A DNA stretch of 64,000 nt, taken from NCBI RefSeq assembly GCF_031085165.1, contig NZ_JAVHTY010000003.1, forward strand, positions 1 to 64,000. Direction: 5' to 3'. This stretch comes from Pseudomonas sp. 102515. Lineage in GTDB: Bacteria > Pseudomonadota > Gammaproteobacteria > Pseudomonadales > Pseudomonadaceae. Positions 29,986 to 38,781 of the stretch are shown piece after piece. The notes under the pieces were generated by a model that searched no databases, was not told the origin of the DNA, and was given only the letters and a program-made list of their open reading frames with translations. The translations under genes and the position numbers were made by a program. Numbering within the stretch: position 1 is the stretch's first letter; every line of letters starts with the position of its first letter.

Positions 29986-31358
29986 CCGACGGCCCGGCCG
30001 TCTCGCTGCGGCGGCGTCTGCTCACCCTCCTGCTGTGTGGCATCTTCGCCTGCTGGTTGATCGCCGCGCTGGTGACCTACCAGCTGGTGCTGCGCCAGGT
30101 GAATCGCCTGGCGGACGAGGACATGCTCGACTTCGGCTCGGCCGCCCTGCACCTGGCCACCCTGAGCGAGGGTGGCGACCACAGCCTGCCGCCCGCGGCG
30201 CGCGCCCTGGAGCGCAGCCGTACGGCCATCGCCGACCTGCCGCTGTTCAAGCGCCGCAACGCCCTGGGCTATCTGCTGCAGGCCGGTGACCAGCGCCTCG
30301 GCACCCCCGCACCGCCCGCCGGCCTGGCCGACCAGCCGCCCGGCTTCAGCAGTCTGCTGGCCGAGGGGCAGCACTGGCGCGTGCTGCGCCTGAGCAGCGG
30401 CGACGGGCGCATCTGGATCTACGAGAACCTGGCCGATCGCCGCGGTGCCACCAACCTGCTGCTGCTCGGCTCGCTGTTTCCCCTGGCGCTGGCCCTGCCG
30501 GTGCTGGCCGCACTCATCTGGTTCGGCGTCACCCATGGTCTGGAACCCCTGCGCCAGCTGGCCGCGCAGATCAAGCAGCGTTCCGCCCAACGCCTGGAGC
30601 CCCTGGCGCTGAATCGGGTTCCCCTGGAAGCCGCGGTCCTGGTCGAGGAGATCAACGCCCTGCTGCAGCGCCTGGACGGTGCCCTGGAAGCCGAGCGGCG
30701 CCTGACCAGTGACGCCGCCCACGAGATCCGCACGCCCCTCGCCAGCTTGCTGACCCACACCCAGGTCGCCCTGCGTTCCAGCGATCCCCAGGCCCACGCC
30801 CGCGGCCTGGTGCAGGTGCGCCGCAGCGCCGAACGCATCAGCCAGCTGATGGAGCAGATCCTGCTCCTGGCCCGCCTGGACAGTGGTGCCCTGCAGGAGC
30901 AGTTCGTCGCCGTCCACCTCGGCCGGCTGGCGGCGGATACCCTGTCGGAACTCGCGCCCCTGGCCATCGAGAAGAACATCGACCTGGTGCTGGAGGACCA
31001 GGAGGTCACGTTGTCCGGCATTCCCACCTGGCTGAGCGTGCTGCTCACCAACCTGGTGGGCAACGCCATCCGCTACACCCCCAGCGGTGGCCAGGTATTG
31101 GTGCGGGTCGTCGAGGACGTGCCCGGCCGGGTACGCATCAATGTCTGTGACAGCGGCCCCGGGGTCAGCCCGGAAGAGCGGGCGGTGATCTTTACCCGCT
31201 TCTACCGCAGCGAGAGCGCCGGCCAGAACGTCGGCAGCGGCCTGGGTCTGCCCATCGTCAAACGTATCGTCGAAATCCATGGCGGCAGCCTGCACCTGGG
31301 CGAAGGCCTGCAAGGACGCGGGCTGGGGGTGTACGTCGAGCTGCCCGGCCTGGCCTGA
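29982..31358 (+). CDS. Sensor histidine kinase, QseC/PmrB type
   Basis: A 458-residue inner-membrane kinase. Transmembrane helices lie at about 12-35 and 158-182, with a periplasmic region of roughly 120 residues between. HAMP follows, then the H-box SDAAHEIRTPLASLL (His247) and an HATPase domain (NLVGNAIRYTPSGG, DSGPGVSPEE, GSGLGLPIVKRIV). It overlaps the regulator gene by 4 bases. Related systems sense metals, polymyxin-type stress or quorum signals; the signal here is unknown. Confidence 0.92.
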   Translation: MTDGPAVSLRRRLLTLLLCGIFACWLIAALVTYQLVLRQVNRLADEDMLDFGSAALHLATLSEGGDHSLPPAARALERSRTAIADLPLFKRRNALGYLLQAGDQRLGTPAPPAGLADQPPGFSSLLAEGQHWRVLRLSSGDGRIWIYENLADRRGATNLLLLGSLFPLALALPVLAALIWFGVTHGLEPLRQLAAQIKQRSAQRLEPLALNRVPLEAAVLVEEINALLQRLDGALEAERRLTSDAAHEIRTPLASLLTHTQVALRSSDPQAHARGLVQVRRSAERISQLMEQILLLARLDSGALQEQFVAVHLGRLAADTLSELAPLAIEKNIDLVLEDQEVTLSGIPTWLSVLLTNLVGNAIRYTPSGGQVLVRVVEDVPGRVRINVCDSGPGVSPEERAVIFTRFYRSESAGQNVGSGLGLPIVKRIVEIHGGSLHLGEGLQGRGLGVYVELPGLA

Positions 31359-31466
31359 TCCGGCCAGCTACGACCAAGGCCATCTTTTATCCGAGCCGGC
31401 CTAGGGCTTACAGTGCAGGGATTCGCCACGAGCGAATGCAGTCCTGCATTCTGGAGAGCCCGGCCC

Positions 31467-32081
31467 ATGTCCATGATCCTGTACCACACTCCCGCCTCGC
31501 CCTTCGGTCGCAAAGTCGTGGTGATGCTCCACGAGACGGACCTGATCGAGCAGGTGGAGGTGGAAATCGTCCAGCAGACGCCGCTCAATCCCAATCGCGA
31601 CGTCCTCGATACCAACCCCGCCGGCAAGATACCCGCCCTGCGCCTGGCCGATGGCACCTGCCTGCACGACAGTCGCGTCATCCTCGACTACCTGGACACC
31701 CTCCACGAGCGCACCCCGCTGATCCCGCGCCAGGGCCCGCAGCGCTGGCGACGCCTGACCCTGGCCTCGCTGTGCGACGCCATGATGGAGGCCGCGGTGC
31801 AGATCCGCTACGAGAGCTTCATGCGCCCGCCGGGTATGCAGTGGAAGCTCTGGCTGGACAACCAGCAGGAAAAGATCGCCCGGGCGCTGGACTACTTCGA
31901 GCGCGAGGCCATCGCCGAGCTGGAAGGCGAATTCGACGTGGCCTGCCTGGGCATGGCCTGCCTGCTGGGCTATCTAGACTTCCGCATCCCCACCTTCGCC
32001 TGGCGCAGCGACTGCCCGCGCATCGCCGCCTGGTACGCCCGTACCGGCGAGCGTCCCTCGCTGCAGACGACCCGTCCCTGA
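31467..32081 (+). CDS. Glutathione S-transferase family protein
   Basis: A 204-residue cytosolic GST. A thioredoxin-like N-terminal domain (MSMILYHTPASPFGRKVVVML, cis-Pro region GKIPALRLADG, and a SRVILDYLD glutathione-gamma-Glu site, ..HDSRVI) precedes an all-helical C-terminal domain (WLDNQQEKIARALDYFE). A serine (SPFGRK) rather than cysteine sits at the active site. Its substrate is unknown. ATG 31467 is taken with GGAGAG upstream; ATG 31473 is possible. Confidence 0.87.
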   Translation: MSMILYHTPASPFGRKVVVMLHETDLIEQVEVEIVQQTPLNPNRDVLDTNPAGKIPALRLADGTCLHDSRVILDYLDTLHERTPLIPRQGPQRWRRLTLASLCDAMMEAAVQIRYESFMRPPGMQWKLWLDNQQEKIARALDYFEREAIAELEGEFDVACLGMACLLGYLDFRIPTFAWRSDCPRIAAWYARTGERPSLQTTRP

Positions 32082-32086
32082 GCCGG

Positions 32087-33337
32087 CTAGGCCTGCTGCC
32101 AGAGCCGCTCCAGATTGCGAAAACCCCACTCCTCCGGTTCCTCCCGCCGCACGATGCGCTCATCGGCGGGCGGCCGGGCGAGGTCCAGCAGCCGCTGCGG
32201 CAGCGGCGTGCGCGAGCGGGCGGAAAAGAATACCCGCACCTGCGGGGTCAGCAGGCTGTCCGGGTGCTGCTCGATCACCACCGCCAGCTGCTCGTTGCTC
32301 AGCCGTACCAGGGAGCCGATCGGATAGATGCCCAGCGTCTTGACGAAGGCCTGGAACACCCGGGGATCGAAATGCCCCTTCCACTCCGCCATGCGCCGGA
32401 TCGCTTCGGCGGGACTCCAGGCGGTCTTGTAGGGTCGGGTCGAGGAGATGGCGTCGTAGACGTCGCAGACCGCGGCGATGCGCGACAGCAGACTGATCTG
32501 GGTACCGGCCAGGCCATGGGGATAGCCGCTGCCATCGAATTTCTCGTGATGGTGCAGGCAGACATCGATGACCTCCGCGGTCGCGCCCCACTGCTGCAGC
32601 AAGGCGACGCCCTCCTCGGGGTGCCGCTGCATCACGGCGAATTCCCCCTCGGTCAGCTTGCCCGGCTTGTTGAGCACCTCGAGGGGCGTGCGCATCTTGC
32701 CCACGTCATGCAGCAGGCCGGCCTGGCCAGCCAGTTGCACCTGGTCCGCCGGCAGTTTCATCTGCCGTGCCACCGCCGTCATCAGGGCACAGACCGACAC
32801 GGAATGGATGTAGGTATACTCGTCGGCCGTGCGCAGCCGCGTCAGACTGACCAGCGCCGTGGGATGCCGCAACACCGACGCCGAGATCTGCTCGACCACG
32901 GTCGCCACCTCGCTCAGCTCGATGGCCTGGCCCAGGCGCACGTCCTGGAACAGCCGCGCCACCTCCTGCTTGGCGTGGGCGCTCACCGCGGAAGCCTGGG
33001 CCATTTCCTGCGGACAGCTCAAGGCGGCGCCCGGCGCTGTGCCCGGAACCGGAACGGCGACTGGGGGCATATCGGGGGCAATGGCCTGCGCGGCGAGGGG
33101 CTCAGGGAGCAGCAGCGGATCCACCGCAGGCGAGCATTCGGCCTGCGGCGGACAATCCAGTCCCTTGGCGATATCGATCCACACGGCGATCACGGCGCTG
33201 TCCTGGATCTTCTGCAGGTCGCGCGGTTCCTGTAGCAGGAAGCGCGCCTTCCAGAACGGATGGTCGATCCAGCTGCCTTCGAATCTGTGGATGTACATGC
33301 CGAGGCAGACCTCGGCACTGGTAACCTTCTTGAGCAT
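32087..33337 (-). CDS. HD-GYP domain c-di-GMP phosphodiesterase with DUF3391
   Basis: A 416-residue protein. The N-terminal DUF3391 region (1-60, MLKKVTSAEVCLGMYIHRF) is followed by a Pro/Ala-rich linker and then the HD-GYP domain. HD is at 210-211 (HDVGK), and HHHEKFDGSGYPHGLAG contains GYP at 271-273. It should cleave c-di-GMP to GMP or pGpG. No transmembrane segment is seen. It is convergent with the GST gene and divergent from the acyltransferase gene. Confidence 0.92.
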   Translation of the reverse strand: MLKKVTSAEVCLGMYIHRFEGSWIDHPFWKARFLLQEPRDLQKIQDSAVIAVWIDIAKGLDCPPQAECSPAVDPLLLPEPLAAQAIAPDMPPVAVPVPGTAPGAALSCPQEMAQASAVSAHAKQEVARLFQDVRLGQAIELSEVATVVEQISASVLRHPTALVSLTRLRTADEYTYIHSVSVCALMTAVARQMKLPADQVQLAGQAGLLHDVGKMRTPLEVLNKPGKLTEGEFAVMQRHPEEGVALLQQWGATAEVIDVCLHHHEKFDGSGYPHGLAGTQISLLSRIAAVCDVYDAISSTRPYKTAWSPAEAIRRMAEWKGHFDPRVFQAFVKTLGIYPIGSLVRLSNEQLAVVIEQHPDSLLTPQVRVFFSARSRTPLPQRLLDLARPPADERIVRREEPEEWGFRNLERLWQQA

Positions 33338-33443
33338 CGGCGTTCACTTCGCAGCTGATCGGCAGCAGCCATCCCGAGCGGATGATCGCAAAATGCTATG
33401 TCACGCCAAAGACCATCGCCCCAAGTTCTAGACGAGAGAATCC

Positions 33444-34331
33444 ATGCACCTCCTGACCGGTATCACCGTCTCCGCGCTGCTCCTGCTGAACACCCTGGTC
33501 ATGATCGGTCCGCTGCTGGCATTCGCCCTGATCAAGCTGCTGCCCAGCGTCGCGCTGCGCGACGTCTGCTCCCGGGTGGTCACCGCCATCGCCGAGACCT
33601 GGGCCGAGATCAACAAGGCCATCTTCGCCCGTCTCACCCCCACCGCCTGGGACATCCGCGGCACCGAGGCGCTCAACCGGGACAGCTCCTACCTGGTCAT
33701 CTGCAACCACCAGTCCTGGGTCGATATCCCCGCGCTCATCGAGACCTTCAATGGCAAGGTGCCCTACTTCAAGTTCTTCCTGAAGAAGGAGCTCATCTGG
33801 GTGCCCTTCCTGGGGCTCGCCTGGTGGGCGCTGGACTACCCCTTCATGAAGAGATACACCCGCGCCCAGCTGGCCCGCCGCCCGGAACTCAAGGGTGCGG
33901 ACCTGGCCATCACCCGCCGCGCCTGCGAGAAATTCCGCCGCCAGCCAGTGACCATCGTCAATTACCTGGAAGGCACGCGTTTCACCGCCGCCAAGCATGC
34001 CGAGCAGCACTCGCCCTATCGCCACCTGCTCAAGCCCAAGGCCGGTGGCATGGCCTTCGTCCTCGCCGCCATGGGCGAGCAGCTGGACACCCTGCTGGAT
34101 GTCACCCTGGTCTATCCGGACGGTCGCGTGCCCGGCTTTTGGGACCTGCTCTGCGGACGCGTCAAACGCGTTATCATCGATATTCGCGCGCGACCTCTGG
34201 ATCCGGCGCGCTGGGCGGGTGACTACAGCGAAGATGCGGAATTTCGCGCAGGCTTCCAGCAGTGGGTCAGCACGCTCTGGGCAGAGAAGGACCAGCGGAT
34301 CGAGGCGCTGCTAGATTCCCGCTCGCGCTGA
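33444..34331 (+). CDS. 1-acyl-sn-glycerol-3-phosphate acyltransferase-like protein (YihG type)
   Basis: A 295-residue membrane acyltransferase of the PlsC superfamily. N-terminal hydrophobic helices (about 5-32) precede the NHQSWVD catalytic box, the FLKKEL substrate segment and EGTR. The C-terminal region resembles the YihG/LPLAT subgroup. It probably remodels or synthesises phosphatidic acid. It is followed 72 bases downstream by the DHA2 exporter gene on the same strand. Confidence 0.88.
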   Translation: MHLLTGITVSALLLLNTLVMIGPLLAFALIKLLPSVALRDVCSRVVTAIAETWAEINKAIFARLTPTAWDIRGTEALNRDSSYLVICNHQSWVDIPALIETFNGKVPYFKFFLKKELIWVPFLGLAWWALDYPFMKRYTRAQLARRPELKGADLAITRRACEKFRRQPVTIVNYLEGTRFTAAKHAEQHSPYRHLLKPKAGGMAFVLAAMGEQLDTLLDVTLVYPDGRVPGFWDLLCGRVKRVIIDIRARPLDPARWAGDYSEDAEFRAGFQQWVSTLWAEKDQRIEALLDSRSR

Positions 34332-34402
34332 TCGAGCGGGGCACCCTGCCGCGTGCAGACAGTCAGAGAGCGGGTAGTCGGCTGTCTCGACAAGGATCTC
34401 TC

Positions 34403-35836
34403 ATGCCCACCCCGACGCTGGATACCACCACGACCCGCTGGCTTCCCTGGCTGATCGCCGTCGCCTTCTTCATGCAGTCGCTGGACGCGACCATCGTCAA
34501 CACCGCCCTGCCGCGCATGGCCGCCGACCTCGGCGAGAATCCGCTGCGCATGCAGGGGGTGGTGATCGCCTACCTGCTCACCGTCGCACTGTTGATTCCG
34601 GCCTCGGGCTGGATCTCCGATCGCTTCGGCAGTCGCCGCGTCTTCTTCACCGCCATCGCCCTCTTCACCTTTGGCTCGCTGCTCTGCGCCCTGGCACCCA
34701 GCCTCAACCTGCTGATCGCCGCCCGGGTCATCCAGGGGCTCGGGGGTTCGCTGATGCTGCCGGTGGGGCGCCTGGTGATCCTGCGCGTCTATCCGCGCAG
34801 CGAACTGGTGCGCATCCTCAGCTTCATCACCATTCCCGGCCTGATCGGTCCCCTGGCGGGCCCGGCGCTGGGCGGCTGGCTGGTGGAAGCCGTGTCCTGG
34901 CACTGGATCTTCCTGATCAACCTGCCGGTGGGCATCATCGGCTGCCTGGCCACCCGCCGCCTACTGCCGGATCTGCGCAGCCCCCTCCCGCAACGCTTCG
35001 ACGGCCTGGGCTTCCTGCTCTTCGGCACCGCCATGATCCTCATCAGCATCGCCCTGGAAGGCCTCGGCGAACTGCACCTGCCCCATGTGCGGGTGGTGCT
35101 GCTGCTGATGGGCGGCATGGCCTGCATGGTCGCCTACTGGCTGCGCGCCCTGCACCACGACCAGCCGCTGTTTTCCGCCGAGCTGTTTCGCATCCGCAGC
35201 TTCGCGGTGGGTATCTTCGGCAATCTCTTCGCCCGCCTCGGCAGCGGCGCCCTGCCCTTTCTCATCCCGCTGCTGTTCCAGGTGGGCCTCGGCTATTCGC
35301 CGACCCAGGCCGGCCTGCTGATGATGCCCCTGGCGCTGTCGGCGATGCTGGCCAAGCCCATCGCCGGTCCGCTGATCGGGCTGCTCGGCTATCGGCGCCT
35401 GCTGGTGGGCAACACCCTGCTGCTGGGTTGCCTGATCGCCAGTCTCGCCCTGATCGGCCCTGCCACGCCCTTCGTCTGGCTGCTCATCCACCTGGGCATC
35501 CTGGGTGCGGTGAATTCCATGCAGTTCACCGCCATGAACACCATCACCCTCATCGACCTGCACGACCAGCAGGCGGCCAGTGGCAACAGCCTGCTGTCGG
35601 TGGTGATGCAACTGGCCATGAGCTTCGGCGTCGCCTGCGCCGCCGCGTTGCTGGGCGGCTTCCAGGACGACTATGGAGACACCGAGGTGCTGTCCGCCTT
35701 TCGCGCGACCTTTCTCAGCGTCGGCGCCCTGTCGATGCTGGCGGCGGCGATCTTCCTGCAGGCCTCGCGCGAGACCGGCCGGCGGGTCAAGCCGCTGGCG
35801 GCCGAGCCGGAAAAGAGCGCGCAGAACGTGGAGTGA
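34403..35836 (+). CDS. DHA2-family MFS multidrug exporter (MdtD-like)
   Basis: A 477-residue major-facilitator antiporter with about 14 hydrophobic helices. MFS signatures include LDATIVNTALPRMAADLG, WISDRFGSRRVF (motif A) and RVIQGLGGSLMLPVGR. The length and start match MdtD/EmrB-type proton-coupled drug exporters. ATG 34403 has AAGGAT upstream. No membrane-fusion gene is adjacent, so it may act alone or with a distant partner. A strong terminator follows. Confidence 0.9.
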   Translation: MPTPTLDTTTTRWLPWLIAVAFFMQSLDATIVNTALPRMAADLGENPLRMQGVVIAYLLTVALLIPASGWISDRFGSRRVFFTAIALFTFGSLLCALAPSLNLLIAARVIQGLGGSLMLPVGRLVILRVYPRSELVRILSFITIPGLIGPLAGPALGGWLVEAVSWHWIFLINLPVGIIGCLATRRLLPDLRSPLPQRFDGLGFLLFGTAMILISIALEGLGELHLPHVRVVLLLMGGMACMVAYWLRALHHDQPLFSAELFRIRSFAVGIFGNLFARLGSGALPFLIPLLFQVGLGYSPTQAGLLMMPLALSAMLAKPIAGPLIGLLGYRRLLVGNTLLLGCLIASLALIGPATPFVWLLIHLGILGAVNSMQFTAMNTITLIDLHDQQAASGNSLLSVVMQLAMSFGVACAAALLGGFQDDYGDTEVLSAFRATFLSVGALSMLAAAIFLQASRETGRRVKPLAAEPEKSAQNVE

Positions 35837-35871
35837 GGCGGCTGGCCACGCCGATCAAACCGACAGAAACG

Positions 35872-35898
35872 AAAAACCCCGGCCAGGCCGGGGTTTTT
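35872..35898. terminator. Rho-independent terminator shared by the exporter and csp genes
   Basis: AAAAACCCCGG..CCGGGGTTTTT stem with 5-base loop and flanking A/T tracts; it can terminate both the exporter gene and the convergent cold-shock gene. Confidence 0.9.
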
Positions 35899-35923
35899 CG
35901 TGAGCTTCGGGCGACGTCAGGTG

Positions 35924-36133
35924 TCAGACGACCTGTACGCGCTCTGCCTGCATGCCCTTCTGGCCTTGCACGACTTCGAAGCTGACCTTCTGGCCTTCAG
36001 CCAGGGTCTTGAAACCAGTGCCTTCGATGGCGCGGAAGTGCACGAACACGTCCGGACCGCTCTCGGGAGTGATGAAGCCATAGCCTTTGGTTTCGTTGAA
36101 CCACTTGACGGTACCGTTCTGACGATTCGACAT
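35924..36133 (-). CDS. Cold-shock protein, CspA family
   Basis: A 69-residue single cold-shock domain. RNP1 KGYGFI (16-21) and RNP2 VFVHF (29-33) are intact, and the N-terminus [10 protein letters not shown] is typical. AAGGAGC lies 9 bases before the ATG. It should act as an RNA chaperone. The 410-base region upstream could hold a long 5' leader of the type found in cold-shock genes, but none is proven. Confidence 0.94.
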   Translation of the reverse strand: MSNRQNGTVKWFNETKGYGFITPESGPDVFVHFRAIEGTGFKTLAEGQKVSFEVVQGQKGMQAERVQVV

Positions 36134-36543
36134 GACGGGTGTTGCTCCTTGGAATCACGAGTTTGTTATTGACACTGGCTGGCGCGGTAATGCGTTGCAT
36201 TGACCAGACGCCCGGTACTGAGTTGCAAGGAGTAACAAGAATCGAGCAGCAAGGGGTGGACGAAGAGCCTACCGCCTCAGGTCACGATCGACGGCGACCC
36301 AAGCAAACACAGTTCTCGAACTCTACGCCATATTTTTCTGGAAAGCGATTACCCTCCGGAGGGCGAAATCCTTTTTGACAAGGGCTGTTTTGTCATGCCG
36401 CGCAAGGTACTGTCGAGCCGGTTTTCGACCACCCGGACAGCCCTGCAAAACCGCGCCCAGACTGCTTCGCCGCCGTCTGCCGCCTCTGTCGAAGGGCCTG
36501 GAGCCCACTGCTCCGCCCTGAAATCCCCCTGCAAGGAATACCG
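36134..36543. promoter_or_regulatory. 410-bp divergent intergenic region between csp and HAD genes
   Basis: AT-richer than its neighbours. It contains a perfect CCCTCCGGAGGG palindrome (36353-36364) and an inverted repeat TGACAA-N8-TTGTCA (36376-36395) that overlaps a TTGACA -35-like element. The cold-shock side (minus strand) may hold a long leader. No coding gene or RNA gene was recognised. Confidence 0.45.
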
Positions 36544-37236
36544 ATGAACGTCACCCCTGTGGAACTGCTGATCAGCGATTGCGATGGCGTGCTGGTCGAC
36601 AGTGAGATCCTCGCCGAGCGGGTCGTCCTCGACGGCCTGGCCGCCCATGCGCCGCGCGCCGAACTCGAGGCCCTGCTGCACGGCACCTTCGGCCTGACCA
36701 CCCGGGATATCTTCGCCCTGGTCGAACAGCGCTTCGGCATCACCCTGCCGCCGGCGCTGTTCAGCGACCTGCGCGCCCAGGCGGAAACGCTGATCGCTAC
36801 CAGCGTCGAGCCCATTCCCGGGGTGAAGCGTGCCCTGGAGAGCATCGACCTGCCGCTGGCGGTCGCCTCCAACAGCCTCAGGCACAGCGTCGAATCCTCG
36901 GTCCGCCGGGCCGATCTGGTGGCGCGGGTAGCGGGCCACATCTTCAGCGCCGACATGGTCGCCCAGCCCAAGCCGGCACCCGATGTCTATCTGCTCGCGG
37001 CCAGGACCCTGGGCGTCGCGCCGGAGCGCTGCCTGGTGATCGAAGACAGCGCCACCGGCGCACGCGCGGCCCTGGCCGCCGGCATGCGCGTCATTGGCTT
37101 CACCGGTGCCAGCCATATTCCGCCGAGCCATGGCGAGACCCTGAGCGCCCTGGGCGTGACCGCGCTGATCGCCCATATGGACGAATTGCCCGCGACCGTT
37201 GCCCGCCTCCGCGTAGCCGCCAGCGGCGGGCAATAA
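36544..37236 (+). CDS. HAD-superfamily phosphatase (beta-phosphoglucomutase/YieH type)
   Basis: A 230-residue HAD hydrolase. Motif I SDCDGVLVDSE gives Asp12 and Asp14, motif II ASNS, motif III K in QPKPAPDVYL and motif IV IEDSATGARAA. The cap fits the subclass I, beta-PGM-like group that includes sugar phosphatases and 6-phosphogluconate phosphatase YieH. The substrate cannot be read directly. It is convergent with the oxidoreductase gene at 37280. Confidence 0.85.
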   Translation: MNVTPVELLISDCDGVLVDSEILAERVVLDGLAAHAPRAELEALLHGTFGLTTRDIFALVEQRFGITLPPALFSDLRAQAETLIATSVEPIPGVKRALESIDLPLAVASNSLRHSVESSVRRADLVARVAGHIFSADMVAQPKPAPDVYLLAARTLGVAPERCLVIEDSATGARAALAAGMRVIGFTGASHIPPSHGETLSALGVTALIAHMDELPATVARLRVAASGGQ

Positions 37237-37260
37237 AAAAGGGGCCCTCAGGGCCCCTTC
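37233..37260 (-). terminator. Terminator of the SAF-domain oxidoreductase gene
   Basis: An AAGGGGCCC/GGGCCCCTT perfect stem with loop TCA, followed on the minus strand by TTTTTTATTG; strong for minus-strand transcripts. Confidence 0.85.
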
Positions 37261-37279
37261 GCTTTCCGTGTCAGCGGAA

Positions 37280-38542
37280 TCAGGACAGGACCGCCCCCAC
37301 CGCCTTGGGCAGCGCCACCGGTGCCAGGTCGGCAGCCGCGTTCCAGGCCGCCTCGCTCAGCTGGGTTTCCAGCAGCTGGCGATGGATGGCTTCGCGGTGC
37401 TGTTGCAGGACGATGTCGAGGGCGCGGCTGGGCGTCAGTTCGACGTCGTCGAAGGTGACGATCTGACCCGGCTCCATGGCTCGCTTCAGGACGCTGTGCT
37501 TGAGCAGGCCGATCGGCAGGTGATCCGGGCACTCGGCGATCTTCACCGCTTCGCCGCGCACGCTGTAGCCACCGATGCCGCGCTCGATGACGTCGCCTGC
37601 CGCCATGGGCTTCTTCATGATGGCGGCCACGCTCAGGGTCGGCGTGGTGGAGTTGTTGAGCAGGATCTTGCCGCCGGCGATGACGCGTCTCAGGGTCTTG
37701 CCGACCTCCAGGGAGCACAGGTGGAAGGGGCGCACCAGAACATAGTACGGACCCTTGCCCAGCTTGAAGTATTCGATGGCGCCGGCCTGGTCTTCGTCAT
37801 GGCGACCGACGACGAAGACGCCACCCGCAGAGTAGCCGCTCGGGATCACGTAGTCGACGATGGGCTTGCCCAGTTGCTCGGCCATCTGCGCCAGGATGTT
37901 CGCGCTGTCCTGCAGGTTGGTCGAGTTGAGGCCTTCCAGACCCTGGCGGGTGATGGTGGCGCCATAGTTGTTGCCCACCACCACCTGCTCGATCTGCACC
38001 TTGGTGCCATCGGTGAAGGAGGTGGTCTGGTCGACGCTGGTGCCCTGGCGCGCGGACCAGTAGGCCATGTCTTCCGGCGTCGGGTTATGGTTCAGATAGC
38101 CCTTCATGTTGCCGTAGACCAGCGGCTTGAAGCCCATCTGCACGGCTTCTTCGTGCAGCGCCGCCAGCGAACCCGGCTGGTCGCCCTCGGCCTCGGTCAG
38201 GAAACCCTTGCCAGCCAGGTAGGAACCGGTCGTCACCTGCAGTTCGGCATTGATGGTGACCACCTTGATGCCAGCTTCGAAGGCGCGCTCGATGATCTCG
38301 GTACCGTGGTAGGGGTCGCCACTGCATTCCACCAGCAGATCGCAATGATCGATGAGATCCGCCACCGACTGGGTGAGCGCCTCGGTCAGCGGATAGTCGG
38401 TGACCGTGGCGATGGGCCGGCGGGTCAGGACGCGGGTCACGGTCATGTCGTCATAGTGACGGCTGATGAGCCGGGCCAGGCAGCGCGAGATCATGCCGGT
38501 ACCGACGATGCCGATACGGGTGACGGGGGATTGGGAGGACAT
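37280..38542 (-). CDS. NAD(P)-binding oxidoreductase with C-terminal SAF domain
   Basis: A 420-residue protein. A Rossmann start TRIGIVGTGMISRCLARL (GxGxxS) resembles homoserine/dihydrodipicolinate reductases, and the middle part has YSAGGVFVVGRHD. A C-terminal SAF-like domain (IGGYSVRGEAVKI..HLPIGLLKHSVLKRAMEPGQIVTFDDVEL) resembles those of sialic acid synthases and FlgA. ATG 38542 (MSSQSPVTRIG) with AAAGGAA upstream is favoured over the longer frame. The family is annotated only generically; substrate unknown. Not adjacent to any recognised pathway gene apart from the flippase-like gene. Confidence 0.75.
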   Translation of the reverse strand: MSSQSPVTRIGIVGTGMISRCLARLISRHYDDMTVTRVLTRRPIATVTDYPLTEALTQSVADLIDHCDLLVECSGDPYHGTEIIERAFEAGIKVVTINAELQVTTGSYLAGKGFLTEAEGDQPGSLAALHEEAVQMGFKPLVYGNMKGYLNHNPTPEDMAYWSARQGTSVDQTTSFTDGTKVQIEQVVVGNNYGATITRQGLEGLNSTNLQDSANILAQMAEQLGKPIVDYVIPSGYSAGGVFVVGRHDEDQAGAIEYFKLGKGPYYVLVRPFHLCSLEVGKTLRRVIAGGKILLNNSTTPTLSVAAIMKKPMAAGDVIERGIGGYSVRGEAVKIAECPDHLPIGLLKHSVLKRAMEPGQIVTFDDVELTPSRALDIVLQQHREAIHRQLLETQLSEAAWNAAADLAPVALPKAVGAVLS

Positions 38543-38781
38543 AGGATCGATTCCTTTCAAAGAGAATGTCGGTGGCGAGCAAAGCCACCATGCGAAGTGC
38601 CGACCCCAACTGCGTGTCCGATCTCTTGCAAATGGAAAAACCGCTTCCATCAGAAATTCTTTGACTGGGATCAATCTTTCCGTGCGACTCGAAGCCAAAT
38701 CAAAAATTCACGACTTCGTAACAGATAGCGATCAATGGCTGCAGATCGCCACCTTTTTCCTTGCCGTCCAGCGACGGCGGT

